This document shows, one piece after another, positions 1-7,718 of a stretch of DNA of 35,355 nucleotides. Position 1 is the stretch's first letter. Every line of letters begins with the position of its first letter. Both the position numbers and the translations under genes were made by a program. The notes under the pieces were generated by a model. The model saw nothing but the letters and a program-made list of their open reading frames with translations. It did no database searches and was not told the DNA's origin. This stretch comes from Halopseudomonas salina. GTDB lineage: Bacteria > Pseudomonadota > Gammaproteobacteria > Pseudomonadales > Pseudomonadaceae. Location of the stretch: NCBI RefSeq assembly GCF_008641105.1, contig NZ_VTTI01000004.1:373059-408413 (forward strand), read 5' to 3'.

Positions 1-200
1 ATCAGACTGCAGCCTACAAGCGGGGCGTCGACCCGGGCGGTATGATCATGATCCACGGTACACCCATAGACGAAGAATACCCCGAGTGGTATTTCGAGGG
101 CCTCGACTGGACCAACGGCTGCATAGCACTCACAAACGCGGAAATGCGTGAAATTTGGGACCTGGTACCCGACGGTACCTTGGTCGAAATCAGACCTTGA
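1..200 (+). CDS. L,D-transpeptidase (ErfK/YbiS/YcfS/YnhG family), C-terminal part
   Basis: The window opens inside this gene, in the frame whose first whole codon starts at position 3; the TGA stop is at 198-200. About 65 C-terminal residues remain. They contain HGTP and, some 30 residues on, DWTNGCIAL. This is the paired HG...(S/T)xGC(I/V) signature of the YkuD catalytic domain, in which the cysteine is the nucleophile and the histidine its base. Family members make or use 3-3 cross-links in peptidoglycan or attach proteins to it, in the periplasm. Only the catalytic end is visible, so the substrate and any signal peptide or lipobox cannot be judged. The reverse-strand open frame over the same bases is a shadow. 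Confidence 0.88.
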   Translation, partial: QTAAYKRGVDPGGMIMIHGTPIDEEYPEWYFEGLDWTNGCIALTNAEMREIWDLVPDGTLVEIRP

Positions 201-253
201 ATCTGCAATCCGTGAGCGCCCTCCGCGAACCTCAGACTCTCCTAGCCGGCAAT

Positions 254-565
254 CTAGAACTCTGCCAACAACCAGCAATCAAATGCCGGCTCCTCGTAGG
301 GATGTGCCTGTCGCAGCGCGGCTATAGCCGTTTGAATTGACTTATCCGCGCAGACCATCTCGACCCTGAACTCTTCTACTCTCTCAAGCGCACCAGACTC
401 GCCAATAAACGGCTGGCTACCCGGCATCGGACGAAATTGCCCCGTACCCCCGGTCTGCCAGCAGCAATGCTCGTAATTTCCGATATGTCCTGCCCCTGCC
501 CCGAATACCGCCAGCTTCACGGCTTCGAGATGTGACTCCGGCACGTAAAAACACAGTTTGTACAT
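254..565 (-). CDS. YqfO/NIF3-like protein (CutA-like fold, COG3323 type)
   Basis: A 103-residue protein starting MYKLCFYVPESHLE. It resembles the stand-alone form of the domain inserted in NIF3/YqfO proteins: a CutA-like beta-alpha fold with the signature GAGHIGNYEHC near residues 22-34 and HPYEEPAFDCW at the C-terminus. The His, Glu and Cys of these motifs are conserved across the family and may bind metal; the biochemical role is not established. The ATG at 565 is preceded by an AAGGTAAG ribosome-binding site. It is convergent with the L,D-transpeptidase and divergent from the rhodanese gene. The length matches the family, and I see no defect. Confidence 0.85.
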   Translation of the reverse strand: MYKLCFYVPESHLEAVKLAVFGAGAGHIGNYEHCCWQTGGTGQFRPMPGSQPFIGESGALERVEEFRVEMVCADKSIQTAIAALRQAHPYEEPAFDCWLLAEF

Positions 566-687
566 TTTGCTTACCTTTTGCTGTGATCGAAGCCATCAAA
601 ACACCTCAACCGCTTGCTCCAGATCAAATAGAAACACGCTCAGGTTGCTATGGTTCAAACATACGCAAAGCGAAACCGGAGATCATT

Positions 688-1230
688 ATGAAAAATCTAT
701 TGTTGAGTCTTATTGTCACATTACTCTCTACAACGATTTCAGCCGCACAGACCGAAGCCCTGACACCCGAACAGACCTGGCAGGTTACGAAAGAAAAGGC
801 AGACCAGATCCTCTTCGTGGATGTGCGAGACCCAGTGGAGATCATGTTTGTCGGCTTTACTGATGCAGTGGATATCAACGTGCCCTTCAAACTCGCCGAC
901 CGATACGAGTTTCTGGAGGACAAGAAGCACTTTGCCATGAAAGCAAATCCTGATTTTGTATCCGGCATCGAGAGGGCGCTGGCTCATAAAGGGCTGGATA
1001 AGAGCGCGCTGATTATCACCATGTGCCGGTCCGGCTCAGATCGCGGCAAACCCAGCGCAGAATTTCTTCTGGAACAGGGCTTCACCAACGTCAAGTATGT
1101 GGAGAACGGTTTCCAGGGCGACAAGGCAGCTGAGGGTGCTCAGCAGGGAATGCGGGTAGTCAATGGCTGGATGAATTCAGGCCTGCCATGGTCTACCGAC
1201 ATCAACCCAACAAAAATTCATCGTCCTTGA
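688..1230 (+). CDS. Exported rhodanese-like sulfurtransferase
   Basis: A 180-residue protein. I choose the ATG at 688 because a hydrophobic signal peptide (MKNLLLSLIVTLLSTTISA) follows it and a CCGGAG ribosome-binding site lies upstream; the longer open frame reads through the promoter. The single rhodanese domain contains VDVRDPVEI near residues 44-52 and the active-site loop MCRSGSDRG with the likely catalytic cysteine at 113. Rhodaneses move sulfane sulfur through a cysteine persulfide. The signal peptide places this one in the periplasm. It converges on the DsrE-like gene and lies near a DUF2892 membrane protein and a Crp/Fnr regulator, which suggests a local sulfur-transfer module. The acceptor is unknown. 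Confidence 0.88.
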   Translation: MKNLLLSLIVTLLSTTISAAQTEALTPEQTWQVTKEKADQILFVDVRDPVEIMFVGFTDAVDINVPFKLADRYEFLEDKKHFAMKANPDFVSGIERALAHKGLDKSALIITMCRSGSDRGKPSAEFLLEQGFTNVKYVENGFQGDKAAEGAQQGMRVVNGWMNSGLPWSTDINPTKIHRP

Positions 1231-1255
1231 TCACACCATTAAGTGCGCAAAGATG

Positions 1256-1285
1256 CGGGAGGGCACACTGGGGCGCGACCTCCCG
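1256..1285. terminator. Hairpin between convergent rhodanese and DsrE-like genes
   Basis: CGGGAGG at 1256-1262 pairs with CCTCCCG at 1279-1285 around a 16-base loop, in the 70-base gap between two convergent stop codons. The place is right for a shared terminator, but no clear T-tract follows on either strand, so termination is a weak inference. Confidence 0.3.
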
Positions 1286-1300
1286 ACAACGATTTAAGTA

Positions 1301-1765
1301 TCAGAAACTGAAAATACGAAATGCGGGATCCAGCATCTGCGCGGCCATCTCAGGGGGAGTGGCAACGCTGACACCCTCAAGGAGATCCGCCTGGCTGTGT
1401 GTACTATTGGGCAGGTACAGCGCACATACCTTGACCGTAGCACCCTCCTTGATCAGCCGTCGCAGCATCTGCCCCGGGGTCAGATCCTTTGGTTTCAGGG
1501 CAACACCCTGGTATGACTTGAGGGCCAGATCTCCGGCCTGATCGCACAAAAGGACGTGCACCTCTGCGCCCTGGTCTGACATTGTATTACCCAACACCAT
1601 GGCCATGCCCTGAGTCTGGACGGAACTGTCGGACAGAATCACCAGGGCCTTGGCGCTTGGCGCCTGAGAATCAGCGGTCTTCTGGTGATTATCAGCAAGG
1701 GCTGGCAGGACAAACGTGGCTGCAGCCAGGGCGGCCAACAGCAAACCTGTGTTTAATCTGATCAT
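1301..1765 (-). CDS. Exported DsrE/DsrF-like protein
   Basis: A 154-residue protein. The ATG at 1765 is chosen because it follows a GGGAG ribosome-binding site and begins a signal peptide (MIRLNTGLLLAALAAATFV...ALA). After a short polar linker the mature part has the DsrE-like alpha/beta fold: KALVILSDSS as the first strand, VHVLLCDQAGDLAL with Cys74 and VKVCALYLPNS with Cys114. DsrE/TusD-type proteins carry sulfur on a conserved cysteine. Exported single-domain members are common but little studied. It lies 17 bases downstream of the DUF2892 gene on the same strand and is probably co-transcribed with it. Confidence 0.82.
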   Translation of the reverse strand: MIRLNTGLLLAALAAATFVLPALADNHQKTADSQAPSAKALVILSDSSVQTQGMAMVLGNTMSDQGAEVHVLLCDQAGDLALKSYQGVALKPKDLTPGQMLRRLIKEGATVKVCALYLPNSTHSQADLLEGVSVATPPEMAAQMLDPAFRIFSF

Positions 1766-1782
1766 GATAAGAGCTCCCTTGA

Positions 1783-1980
1783 TTAACGAACGGATCTGGC
1801 CTTGCAGGTTTTGATACCCAAGAGTGAATAAGCCGGGCAAAGGCCGATAAAAGCAGTGACCAGCGGTATGAGGCCAATCCAGCCCCAGGCCGTCTGCGGG
1901 CCTAAAAAAACCAGTGCTATAAGTACCAGTCCGACGATGGCCCGGATGACTCTGTCTGCTGTTCCCATGTTGACTGTCAT
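1783..1980 (-). CDS. DUF2892 inner-membrane protein (YgaP-type transmembrane domain)
   Basis: A 65-residue protein starting at the ATG at 1980 after a good GGAGAC ribosome-binding site. It has the DUF2892 pattern: an N-terminal N-x-GxxDRxxRxxxG (NMGTADRVIRAIVG), two hydrophobic segments, and GLCPAYSLLGIKTCK with a Cys-Pro near the end of the second segment. In E. coli YgaP the same membrane unit is fused to a rhodanese; here the rhodanese is a separate neighbour. It is the first gene of a two-gene operon with the DsrE-like protein. A role in moving or sensing sulfur at the inner membrane is inference. Confidence 0.85.
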   Translation of the reverse strand: MTVNMGTADRVIRAIVGLVLIALVFLGPQTAWGWIGLIPLVTAFIGLCPAYSLLGIKTCKARSVR

Positions 1981-1996
1981 TACGGTGTCTCCCTTC

Positions 1997-2059
1997 TCTA
2001 TACGATGTGCGAGGTTGTATTGTGCGAGCATGCGTCAGGAAACACGGTGACTAAGTCAC
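1997..2059 (-). promoter_or_regulatory. Candidate promoter with a 13-bp palindromic Crp/Fnr-type operator
   Basis: GTGACTAAGTCAC at 2047-2059 is a perfect palindrome in the gap between the DUF2892 operon and the divergent Crp/Fnr gene. On the minus strand TATAGA (2002-1997) is a possible -10 box, which puts transcription start near 1990 and the palindrome centre about 62-63 bases upstream. That is the usual place of a class I Crp/Fnr site. The natural ligand would be the adjacent regulator. This rests on position and symmetry only. Confidence 0.45.
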
Positions 2060-2108
2060 ATACCAGGGCTGCGGATTTGACCAATAACCAGACGGGCAGA
2101 AGTCGACC

Positions 2109-2717
2109 ATGAAGCACCCCATTCTTGAGACCTTGCCTCCCTTGCTCAGGCAAGAAGCGGAAAAAACACTGCGGACAATGCCACTTCCTGTCGGCCAGGT
2201 CCTTTTCAGTCCGGGCGATCCCTGTGGCGGCCTGCCATTGGTACTGGGTGGCTCGGTGAAAGTGCAGATGACCGCGGTATCAGGCAACCGCATTGTTCTG
2301 TACCGGATGGGCGCCAACGATATATGTACTCTATCGATTGGCTGCCTCATGTCCGGACGCGGACATCGCGCCGAAGCGGTAGTGGAAGAAAGCGGCGAAG
2401 CAATCATGCTGCCCCGAGGCCTGTTTGACCGAATGATGGCCGCCTCTGCCGCATTCCGGGCCGGAATCATGACCTCTTACGGCCTACGTCTGGACGACCT
2501 GATGCTGCTGGTAGAAGAGGTGGCTTTCCGGCGGATGGATGAACGCCTCGAACAATGGCTCGCCACCAGGGCCAACCAGGGTGAAATCCATGCCACGCAT
2601 CAGGACATTGCCGAAGAGCTGGGAACCGCCCGTGAAGTGGTAAGTCGCCTGCTAAAAGAACTTGAAAGACAGGGACGCGTAGTGCTCGCACGCGGTCGAA
2701 TCAGTGGTATCAAATGA
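2109..2717 (+). CDS. Crp/Fnr family transcriptional regulator with a cysteine pair
   Basis: A 202-residue protein. Residues about 15-115 form the cyclic-nucleotide-binding-like beta barrel, followed by a dimer helix and a C-terminal Crp-type winged helix-turn-helix (HATHQDIAEELGTAREVVSRLLKEL, near residues 161-186). It lacks the N-terminal four-cysteine cluster of FNR. Instead Cys73 and Cys79 sit in the barrel, in a DICTLSIGCL segment, with a third cysteine at 39. Such a pair could be a thiol or persulfide switch, which would suit the surrounding sulfur genes; that is inference. It is divergent from DUF2892-DsrE and probably controls both directions through the palindrome at 2047-2059. No strong ribosome-binding site is visible. 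Confidence 0.85.
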   Translation: MKHPILETLPPLLRQEAEKTLRTMPLPVGQVLFSPGDPCGGLPLVLGGSVKVQMTAVSGNRIVLYRMGANDICTLSIGCLMSGRGHRAEAVVEESGEAIMLPRGLFDRMMAASAAFRAGIMTSYGLRLDDLMLLVEEVAFRRMDERLEQWLATRANQGEIHATHQDIAEELGTAREVVSRLLKELERQGRVVLARGRISGIK

Positions 2718-2752
2718 AGCCTGATGGCGACTATTGAATACCTGCATGTGGA

Positions 2753-3613
2753 TCAGTGATATCGGCTTAACAGTACATCCAGTAACTCCGGCTGAAAAAC
2801 CCGCTCAACGGTGACGGCGTAGAATCGCTCGTCCACTCCGCTCAACGCCTCCCGCTCGACCAGAACGCCATTCGCCAGTTCGTCCCTCACCACGACCCTG
2901 GGAAGCAGACCAAAAGCCTGGCTGTCCCTGGCCATCAATCGCAACATCGCCATGTCATCCACCTCTGCCTTGATCGTCGGCTGGAACCCCTGACGCAGAC
3001 AGAAGGCGTCGAATTCACCCCGTATCCCGTGCTTGCGGCTGGGCAAGACCCAAGGGTGCTGTTTGAGGCTGGCGGCTGCCAGAGCCGGAGGACAGACTAT
3101 GGTGACCGGCTGGCGAGACAAAAGATGAATCTGCCATACCTGGTTATCGCTAACCTCAATGTGCGCGTTGGTCAGAACCACGTCCAGTTGGTGCCGGGTC
3201 AGGTCACTCAACAGTTTGGCCTGGTTGTCCGATATCAGCGCAATGCTGGCCTCGGAATCGTACATCGCAGGACCGATGAACTCCTCGATGAAGTTCCGTG
3301 ACATGTGACTGGTAGTGCCAATGCGCAAACGTTTGTTCGCCAGGCTGACGCCATGGCGCAGCAGGACTTCAAGTTCTTCGCCCCGATGAAAGATGTCCTC
3401 GGCAAAACGCATCGCCTGCTGACCAGCCTCGGTAAGTACCAGTTTACGACCACTTCGGAGGAAAAGCTGGCAGTCGAGACTCTCCTCCAGGCTACGAATC
3501 TGAGTGGAGAGGGCCGACTGGGAGACATGCAGCTGCTCGGCTGAACGGGTGAGATTACCGGACGTTGCAACGTGCCAGAAGTAGTAGAGGTGACGGTAGT
3601 TGAGCCTGCTCAT
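2753..3613 (-). CDS. LysR family regulator, probable regulator of dabBA
   Basis: A 286-residue protein. The N-terminal winged helix-turn-helix is clear (residues 1-62, with SGNLTRSAEQLHVSQSALST and RSLEESLDCQLFLRSGR), followed by a periplasmic-binding-protein-like effector domain. The opening MSRLNYRHLYYFWHVA is typical of the NhaR-like branch of LysR regulators. It is transcribed away from dabB across a 106-base gap that holds an inverted repeat, the standard layout for a LysR protein and its target. An effector linked to inorganic carbon or sodium/pH status is plausible but not shown. Confidence 0.88.
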   Translation of the reverse strand: MSRLNYRHLYYFWHVATSGNLTRSAEQLHVSQSALSTQIRSLEESLDCQLFLRSGRKLVLTEAGQQAMRFAEDIFHRGEELEVLLRHGVSLANKRLRIGTTSHMSRNFIEEFIGPAMYDSEASIALISDNQAKLLSDLTRHQLDVVLTNAHIEVSDNQVWQIHLLSRQPVTIVCPPALAAASLKQHPWVLPSRKHGIRGEFDAFCLRQGFQPTIKAEVDDMAMLRLMARDSQAFGLLPRVVVRDELANGVLVEREALSGVDERFYAVTVERVFQPELLDVLLSRYH

Positions 3614-3624
3614 GAGCGTTCCAG

Positions 3625-3643
3625 CGTTCTTTTAAATAGAACG
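3625..3643. promoter_or_regulatory. Inverted repeat in the lysR-dabB intergenic region, candidate LysR operator
   Basis: CGTTCT at 3625-3630 is mirrored by AGAACG at 3638-3643 around an AT-rich TTTAAAT centre. Dyads of this size with an AT-rich centre, next to the divergent LysR start, fit the recognition site for autoregulation. A second palindrome, ATTGATCAAT, lies at 3676-3685 nearer to dabB and may be the activation site or part of the promoter. Confidence 0.5.
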
Positions 3644-3719
3644 TTACCATCCCTATTATGAATTTCACAGAATGAATTGATCAATCGATACTCCGTTCAG
3701 ACCACCGGAGGATGATCGT

Positions 3720-5207
3720 ATGGAATCTACAATCGTTGTTACCGCCCTAGTGCCGCTCGTCTATGTAGTTGCCATGCTGAGGTTCTGGCGCAGCACCAGC
3801 GCGCTGGCGGCTTTTGTGCTGGCAGTAGCAGTGACAATACTCGCCGCCTTCAATCTGCTGACACTCACGCTGTCATCCGTGCAGGAGATCATGTTGCTAC
3901 TGGTCACCGGGCTGGGCTGGATCGTGTCCAGGTTCAGCGAACAGTATCTGGCCGGCGACCCAGGCCAGCCGCGCTTCTACTGTTGGCTCAATGCGCTGCT
4001 GGCCAGCGTTCTCGTTGTGGTGGTGGCAGATAACCTGCTTTTGCTCTGGACCGCCTGGGTAGCTATCAGCCTGAGTCTGCATCAGCTGCTTGTGTTCTAT
4101 CCGGAGCGTGCGCGGGCTGCACTGGCCGCGCACAAGAAATTTGTCTTCGCACGGCTCGCCGATCTCGCCCTGCTTGTTGCCATCGGCCTGATCTACTGGC
4201 AGCACCAGACACTCTCGATCACTGCACTGGACGGAATCTGGCGGGAGCTGGATACGTTACCCCTGTCGATGCAGTTTGCAGCCGTCCTGGTGGTAATCAC
4301 AGCGTTACTCAAATGCGCTCAGTTACCCTTTCATGGCTGGCTTATTCAGGTTGTGGAAGCGCCCACCCCGGTATCTGCACTGCTACATGCAGGCGTCGTC
4401 AATCTGGGCGGGTTTCTGCTGCTCCGCCTGGCCGGGCTCCTGGAACTGGCTGCGGTCGCCACGGGCGTACTTTTGATAGTTGCCGGCGCCAGCCTGGTGC
4501 TTGCGGGTCTGGTTGCCGTCACACGCATCAGTATCAAGGTCGCACTGGCCTGGTCGACAGTGGCTCAAATGGCGCTGATGCTGCTCCAGATTGGACTGGG
4601 TCTCTACGCGCTAGCCATTCTGCATCTGGTGGCCCATTCCTGCTACAAGGCCTATTCCTTCCTGAATTCCGGCAGCCAGGTACAGCATTCAGTGATGGCG
4701 CGGGTGGCGCCCGGCGGCGGTCTGAAGCTGCGCACCGCCATGCTGGGCAGCCTCATCGCCATGACTGCCTACCTGACTCTCACCCAGTGGTTTTCCCTGC
4801 CAGTCAGCGCAGCCGAATGGCTTCTCCTGGCGCTTTACAGTATTGGTTTTGGCTGTCTGTGGCGTCGCCGCGGCTGGCTACTGTCACTGGGCATGATCGT
4901 TGCCCTGGTGGCCTTGCACCTTGTATTCAAAGCCGGCGCACAAATGCATCTGGAACCTGCGGCAAGCCCTGCAGGTGACTGGGCACTGATCTGGACTGCA
5001 ACCGTTATTGCCGCCCTGGGTGCCGGCGGATGGCTGGTGATGTTCGGTCGCAACACCACCCTGCATCAGGACCTGTATCGCAGCCTCTACGCCGGACTCT
5101 ACCTAGATGAGTGGGCCACCCGCCTGACACTGAGACTCTGGCCCGCACGGCTGCCGGAACCCTCACCGATGCTAAACCCCGTACTCGCAAAGGAGACACG
5201 TCCATGA
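3720..5207 (+). CDS. dabB: DabB, membrane subunit of the DAB inorganic carbon pump (NuoL/MrpA-like)
   Basis: A 495-residue, very hydrophobic protein of the proton-translocating antiporter family that includes NuoL and MrpA. The core segment with HKKFVFARLADLALL and, further on, LKCAQLPFHGWL, EAPTPVSALLHAG and KVALAWSTVAQM is diagnostic: the lysines and the glutamate line the ion path in complex I subunits. It is shorter than NuoL, as DabB proteins are. DabB couples cation flow to DabA, which hydrates CO2 to bicarbonate one way and so concentrates inorganic carbon in the cell. It overlaps dabA by four bases (ATGA), so the two are translationally coupled. An AGGAG-type site (CCGGAGG) precedes the ATG. 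Confidence 0.92.
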   Translation: MESTIVVTALVPLVYVVAMLRFWRSTSALAAFVLAVAVTILAAFNLLTLTLSSVQEIMLLLVTGLGWIVSRFSEQYLAGDPGQPRFYCWLNALLASVLVVVVADNLLLLWTAWVAISLSLHQLLVFYPERARAALAAHKKFVFARLADLALLVAIGLIYWQHQTLSITALDGIWRELDTLPLSMQFAAVLVVITALLKCAQLPFHGWLIQVVEAPTPVSALLHAGVVNLGGFLLLRLAGLLELAAVATGVLLIVAGASLVLAGLVAVTRISIKVALAWSTVAQMALMLLQIGLGLYALAILHLVAHSCYKAYSFLNSGSQVQHSVMARVAPGGGLKLRTAMLGSLIAMTAYLTLTQWFSLPVSAAEWLLLALYSIGFGCLWRRRGWLLSLGMIVALVALHLVFKAGAQMHLEPAASPAGDWALIWTATVIAALGAGGWLVMFGRNTTLHQDLYRSLYAGLYLDEWATRLTLRLWPARLPEPSPMLNPVLAKETRP

Positions 5208-7549
5208 CCATGGCAGCGGAAAAAAAAGCTTCTTCATCTCAGGTACTGGATGCCGTGAGCAACGCCTGCAAACGCATCGCACCCAACTGGCCCCTGGATC
5301 AATTGATTGCGGTCAATCCCTGGTGGGCAATGCGGGATAAGCCGATGGAAGTCGTCGCCGGCGAGCTGTCATGGCTGGCAGGTGTACGCTGTTTCCTCGA
5401 CCCCGAAGCATACCGGGCCCAGAGCATTCCCCAGGATGTCATAGCCAGGGTGCTGGCCGAACAGGGCATGCCGATGCCAGTTGCCCACTTTGTTGCAGCG
5501 AATCCGGTACGGCCTGCCACCTGGCAAAATCTCGATCAACTGTTCGATGATCACCGTGACCTGTCTCGGCAGATAAGCTGGCGCGAGGAAATACAGCATC
5601 AACTCAGCCAGTTCGCCGGGCGATATTTCGTCGATCAACAGTCTGGGTTCTACCAGGCCTGGCTATCTCAGACCCGCAGGGATCACGGCCTTTCGATTCT
5701 GATGGGCGAGCCCAACCTGGTCCGGCGATTTGACGCCTTACCTGACACGGCGCAGGAGCTACTGAGCGTAGCCATGGATGAACTCATGGTGCCAGCGGAG
5801 CGGCAGACCGACTACGCCCACGCGCTGCTTCTGAGCCTCAATGGCTGGGCCAGCACCGCGGCCTACCGCAGCTGGCAGGCCGGAATGCACGGCGCACTGG
5901 ACCACACCCTGCTGGAACTGCTCGCCGCCCGCCTGGCCTGGGAACTTGTTTTGTGGCGTCAGCCTGGGCAATGGGCGGGCTCGGTCACCGGCGCATGGAC
6001 TCGCCAACTGGCACAAGCCGACCGCCAGCGCGCAGCGCATCTCGCCCACGCCAGACACCTGCACTGCTGGCAGTTGGCAAGCGAGCGCGTTTATCAGAGC
6101 GGGCTGCAAGCCCAGTTGACAAAGCCGCGGGGGACCGCCAATGCGCCTTCAGCGCCGGCCGACGCGCCGTCGCTGCAGGCTGTGTTCTGTATCGACACTC
6201 GCTCGGAAATCATGCGGCGGGCGCTTGAGGCCCAGCACCCGACAATCGAGACGCGTGGCTTTGCCGGATTTTTCGGCTTGCCCATCGCCTATCACAGCGG
6301 CGCCTATCACCGGCCGCAACTTCCGGGTCTGCTGGCCCCACAGCTGCAGGTAATAGATGATATCCAGCGTTATCAGGAGCCGACACCCACCAGCCTCTAC
6401 AGCCGTTGGCTGGCCATGGGCAAATCACCCAACGGCGGGTTCAGCCTGGTCGAATCATCGGGCATGGGCTACAGCCTTGGCTTGCTCCGTAACACCTTTG
6501 GCTGGCGCTCATCGGCCAACGCAGTCAAACCTGCCACCCGGTTGCATCTGCATCGCGACGGCCAACCCTTGTCTACCGCTGCGCAAGCTGATCTGGCTTT
6601 GGGGATACTCAAGGCCATGGGCCTGGATAAAAGGGTGGCCAATCGCGTGTTACTGGTTGGACATGGCAGTGACTGCCAGAACAACCCCCACGCCTCGGCT
6701 CTGGATTGTGGCGCCTGCGGCGGGCAAACCGGCGAGGTAAACGTGCGTCTGCTTGCGCAGTTGTTAAACGACACCTCCATTCGCCAGGCCCTGGCCGACA
6801 GGGGATTGGAACTCCCGGTAAACAGCCGTTTTTTTCCAGCGCTGCATAACACCACAACCGATAAGATTCAGATACTGGCCGGCCAGCCCGATCAGCAGAT
6901 CATGCTGTGGTTGCAGGCGGCCAGAACACAATGCGCGACAGAACGGTCCAGGTACCTGGACACTGGTGGCGCGCCGGTTGTTGAGGCTCTGGCAAAGCGA
7001 GCCAGGGACTGGTCCCAGGTACGCCCTGAGTGGGGTCTGGCCAACAATGCCTGCTTTATCATTGCACCCAGGGAGAGGACCCGGCACCTGGACCTTGCCG
7101 GGCGCAGCTTCCTGCATGATTATCAGTGGCGTGACGACCCTGATAACGCCCTGCTCACGCAGATACTCACGGCGCCCATGCTTGTAACCAATTGGATCAA
7201 CATGCAATACAACGCATCGGTAACCGAGCCCTTTCTGTACGGGGCCGGGAACAAGACGCTGCATAACATAGTGGGTGGCAGTCTGGGAGTATTCGAGGGC
7301 AACGGCGGGGACCTGCGCATCGGACTGCCCCTGCAGTCCGTGCACAACGGCACGACCTGGATGCATCAGCCGTTGCGGCTGAGTGTGTATGTCAATGCCC
7401 CTCGCGCAGCCATCGCCAGGATCGTTGCAGCCCATGATGAAGTGCGCTGGCTGGTGGATAACCAGTGGCTATACCTGTTTCAGTTGACCGATGCGGGCGC
7501 TTGCCGGTTCTTCGAGGATCGGTGGGCCGAGCCTGATCAGGCCCAGTAA
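5204..7549 (+). CDS. dabA: DabA, carbonic-anhydrase-like subunit of the DAB inorganic carbon pump (DUF2309)
   Basis: A 781-residue protein. The start at 5204 follows AAGGAG and overlaps the dabB stop; the longer frame inside dabB is rejected. The zinc site known from Halothiobacillus DabA (Cys, Asp, His, Cys) is visible: Cys329 and Asp331 in VFCIDTRSE, His487 in LVGHGSDCQNNPHAS and Cys502 in LDCGACGG. The His-Cys spacing of 15 equals that of the characterised protein. DabA is peripheral on the cytoplasmic side, held by DabB, and acts as a beta-carbonic-anhydrase-like vectorial hydratase. All key residues are present, so the pump is expected to work. No carboxysome or RuBisCO gene lies in the window, so it may serve anaplerosis or autotrophy elsewhere. 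Confidence 0.94.
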   Translation: MTMAAEKKASSSQVLDAVSNACKRIAPNWPLDQLIAVNPWWAMRDKPMEVVAGELSWLAGVRCFLDPEAYRAQSIPQDVIARVLAEQGMPMPVAHFVAANPVRPATWQNLDQLFDDHRDLSRQISWREEIQHQLSQFAGRYFVDQQSGFYQAWLSQTRRDHGLSILMGEPNLVRRFDALPDTAQELLSVAMDELMVPAERQTDYAHALLLSLNGWASTAAYRSWQAGMHGALDHTLLELLAARLAWELVLWRQPGQWAGSVTGAWTRQLAQADRQRAAHLAHARHLHCWQLASERVYQSGLQAQLTKPRGTANAPSAPADAPSLQAVFCIDTRSEIMRRALEAQHPTIETRGFAGFFGLPIAYHSGAYHRPQLPGLLAPQLQVIDDIQRYQEPTPTSLYSRWLAMGKSPNGGFSLVESSGMGYSLGLLRNTFGWRSSANAVKPATRLHLHRDGQPLSTAAQADLALGILKAMGLDKRVANRVLLVGHGSDCQNNPHASALDCGACGGQTGEVNVRLLAQLLNDTSIRQALADRGLELPVNSRFFPALHNTTTDKIQILAGQPDQQIMLWLQAARTQCATERSRYLDTGGAPVVEALAKRARDWSQVRPEWGLANNACFIIAPRERTRHLDLAGRSFLHDYQWRDDPDNALLTQILTAPMLVTNWINMQYNASVTEPFLYGAGNKTLHNIVGGSLGVFEGNGGDLRIGLPLQSVHNGTTWMHQPLRLSVYVNAPRAAIARIVAAHDEVRWLVDNQWLYLFQLTDAGACRFFEDRWAEPDQAQ

Positions 7550-7564
7550 GGCTGCTACCCACAA

Positions 7565-7593
7565 CCTGCCCGTCAGCATACCCGGCGGGCAGG
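7565..7593. terminator. GC-rich hairpin after dabA
   Basis: CCTGCCCG at 7565-7572 pairs with CGGGCAGG at 7586-7593. It lies 16 bases after the dabA stop and could end or attenuate dabBA transcription. There is no T-tract, so it may instead protect the mRNA 3' end. Confidence 0.4.
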
Positions 7594-7635
7594 ACGTCAA
7601 CACTGGGTTACAAAGACGTGAAACATGCAATCAGG

Positions 7636-7677
7636 TTGATCCTGGTCATGTCAGGTTCACAAAATGAGGCCTACTCT
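7636..7677 (+). promoter_or_regulatory. Candidate FNR/ANR site and -10 box of the arginine deiminase operon
   Basis: TTGAT CCTG GTCAT at 7636-7649 matches the TTGAT-N4-ATCAA site well on the left and three of five on the right. TACTCT at 7672-7677 is a fair -10 box. If transcription starts near 7684, the site is centred at -41.5, the standard class II position of FNR-type activators. Arginine deiminase operons are classically under ANR/FNR control, so sequence, spacing and context agree. Confidence 0.5.
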
Positions 7678-7718
7678 GAGTCTGGATGATTATTCCTTCA
7701 CCCAGCAAGGAGAAGCTC

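Noticed and set aside
6764..7435. 223-residue minus-strand open frame
   Set aside because: It lies wholly inside dabA, whose zinc-site residues confirm the plus-strand frame.
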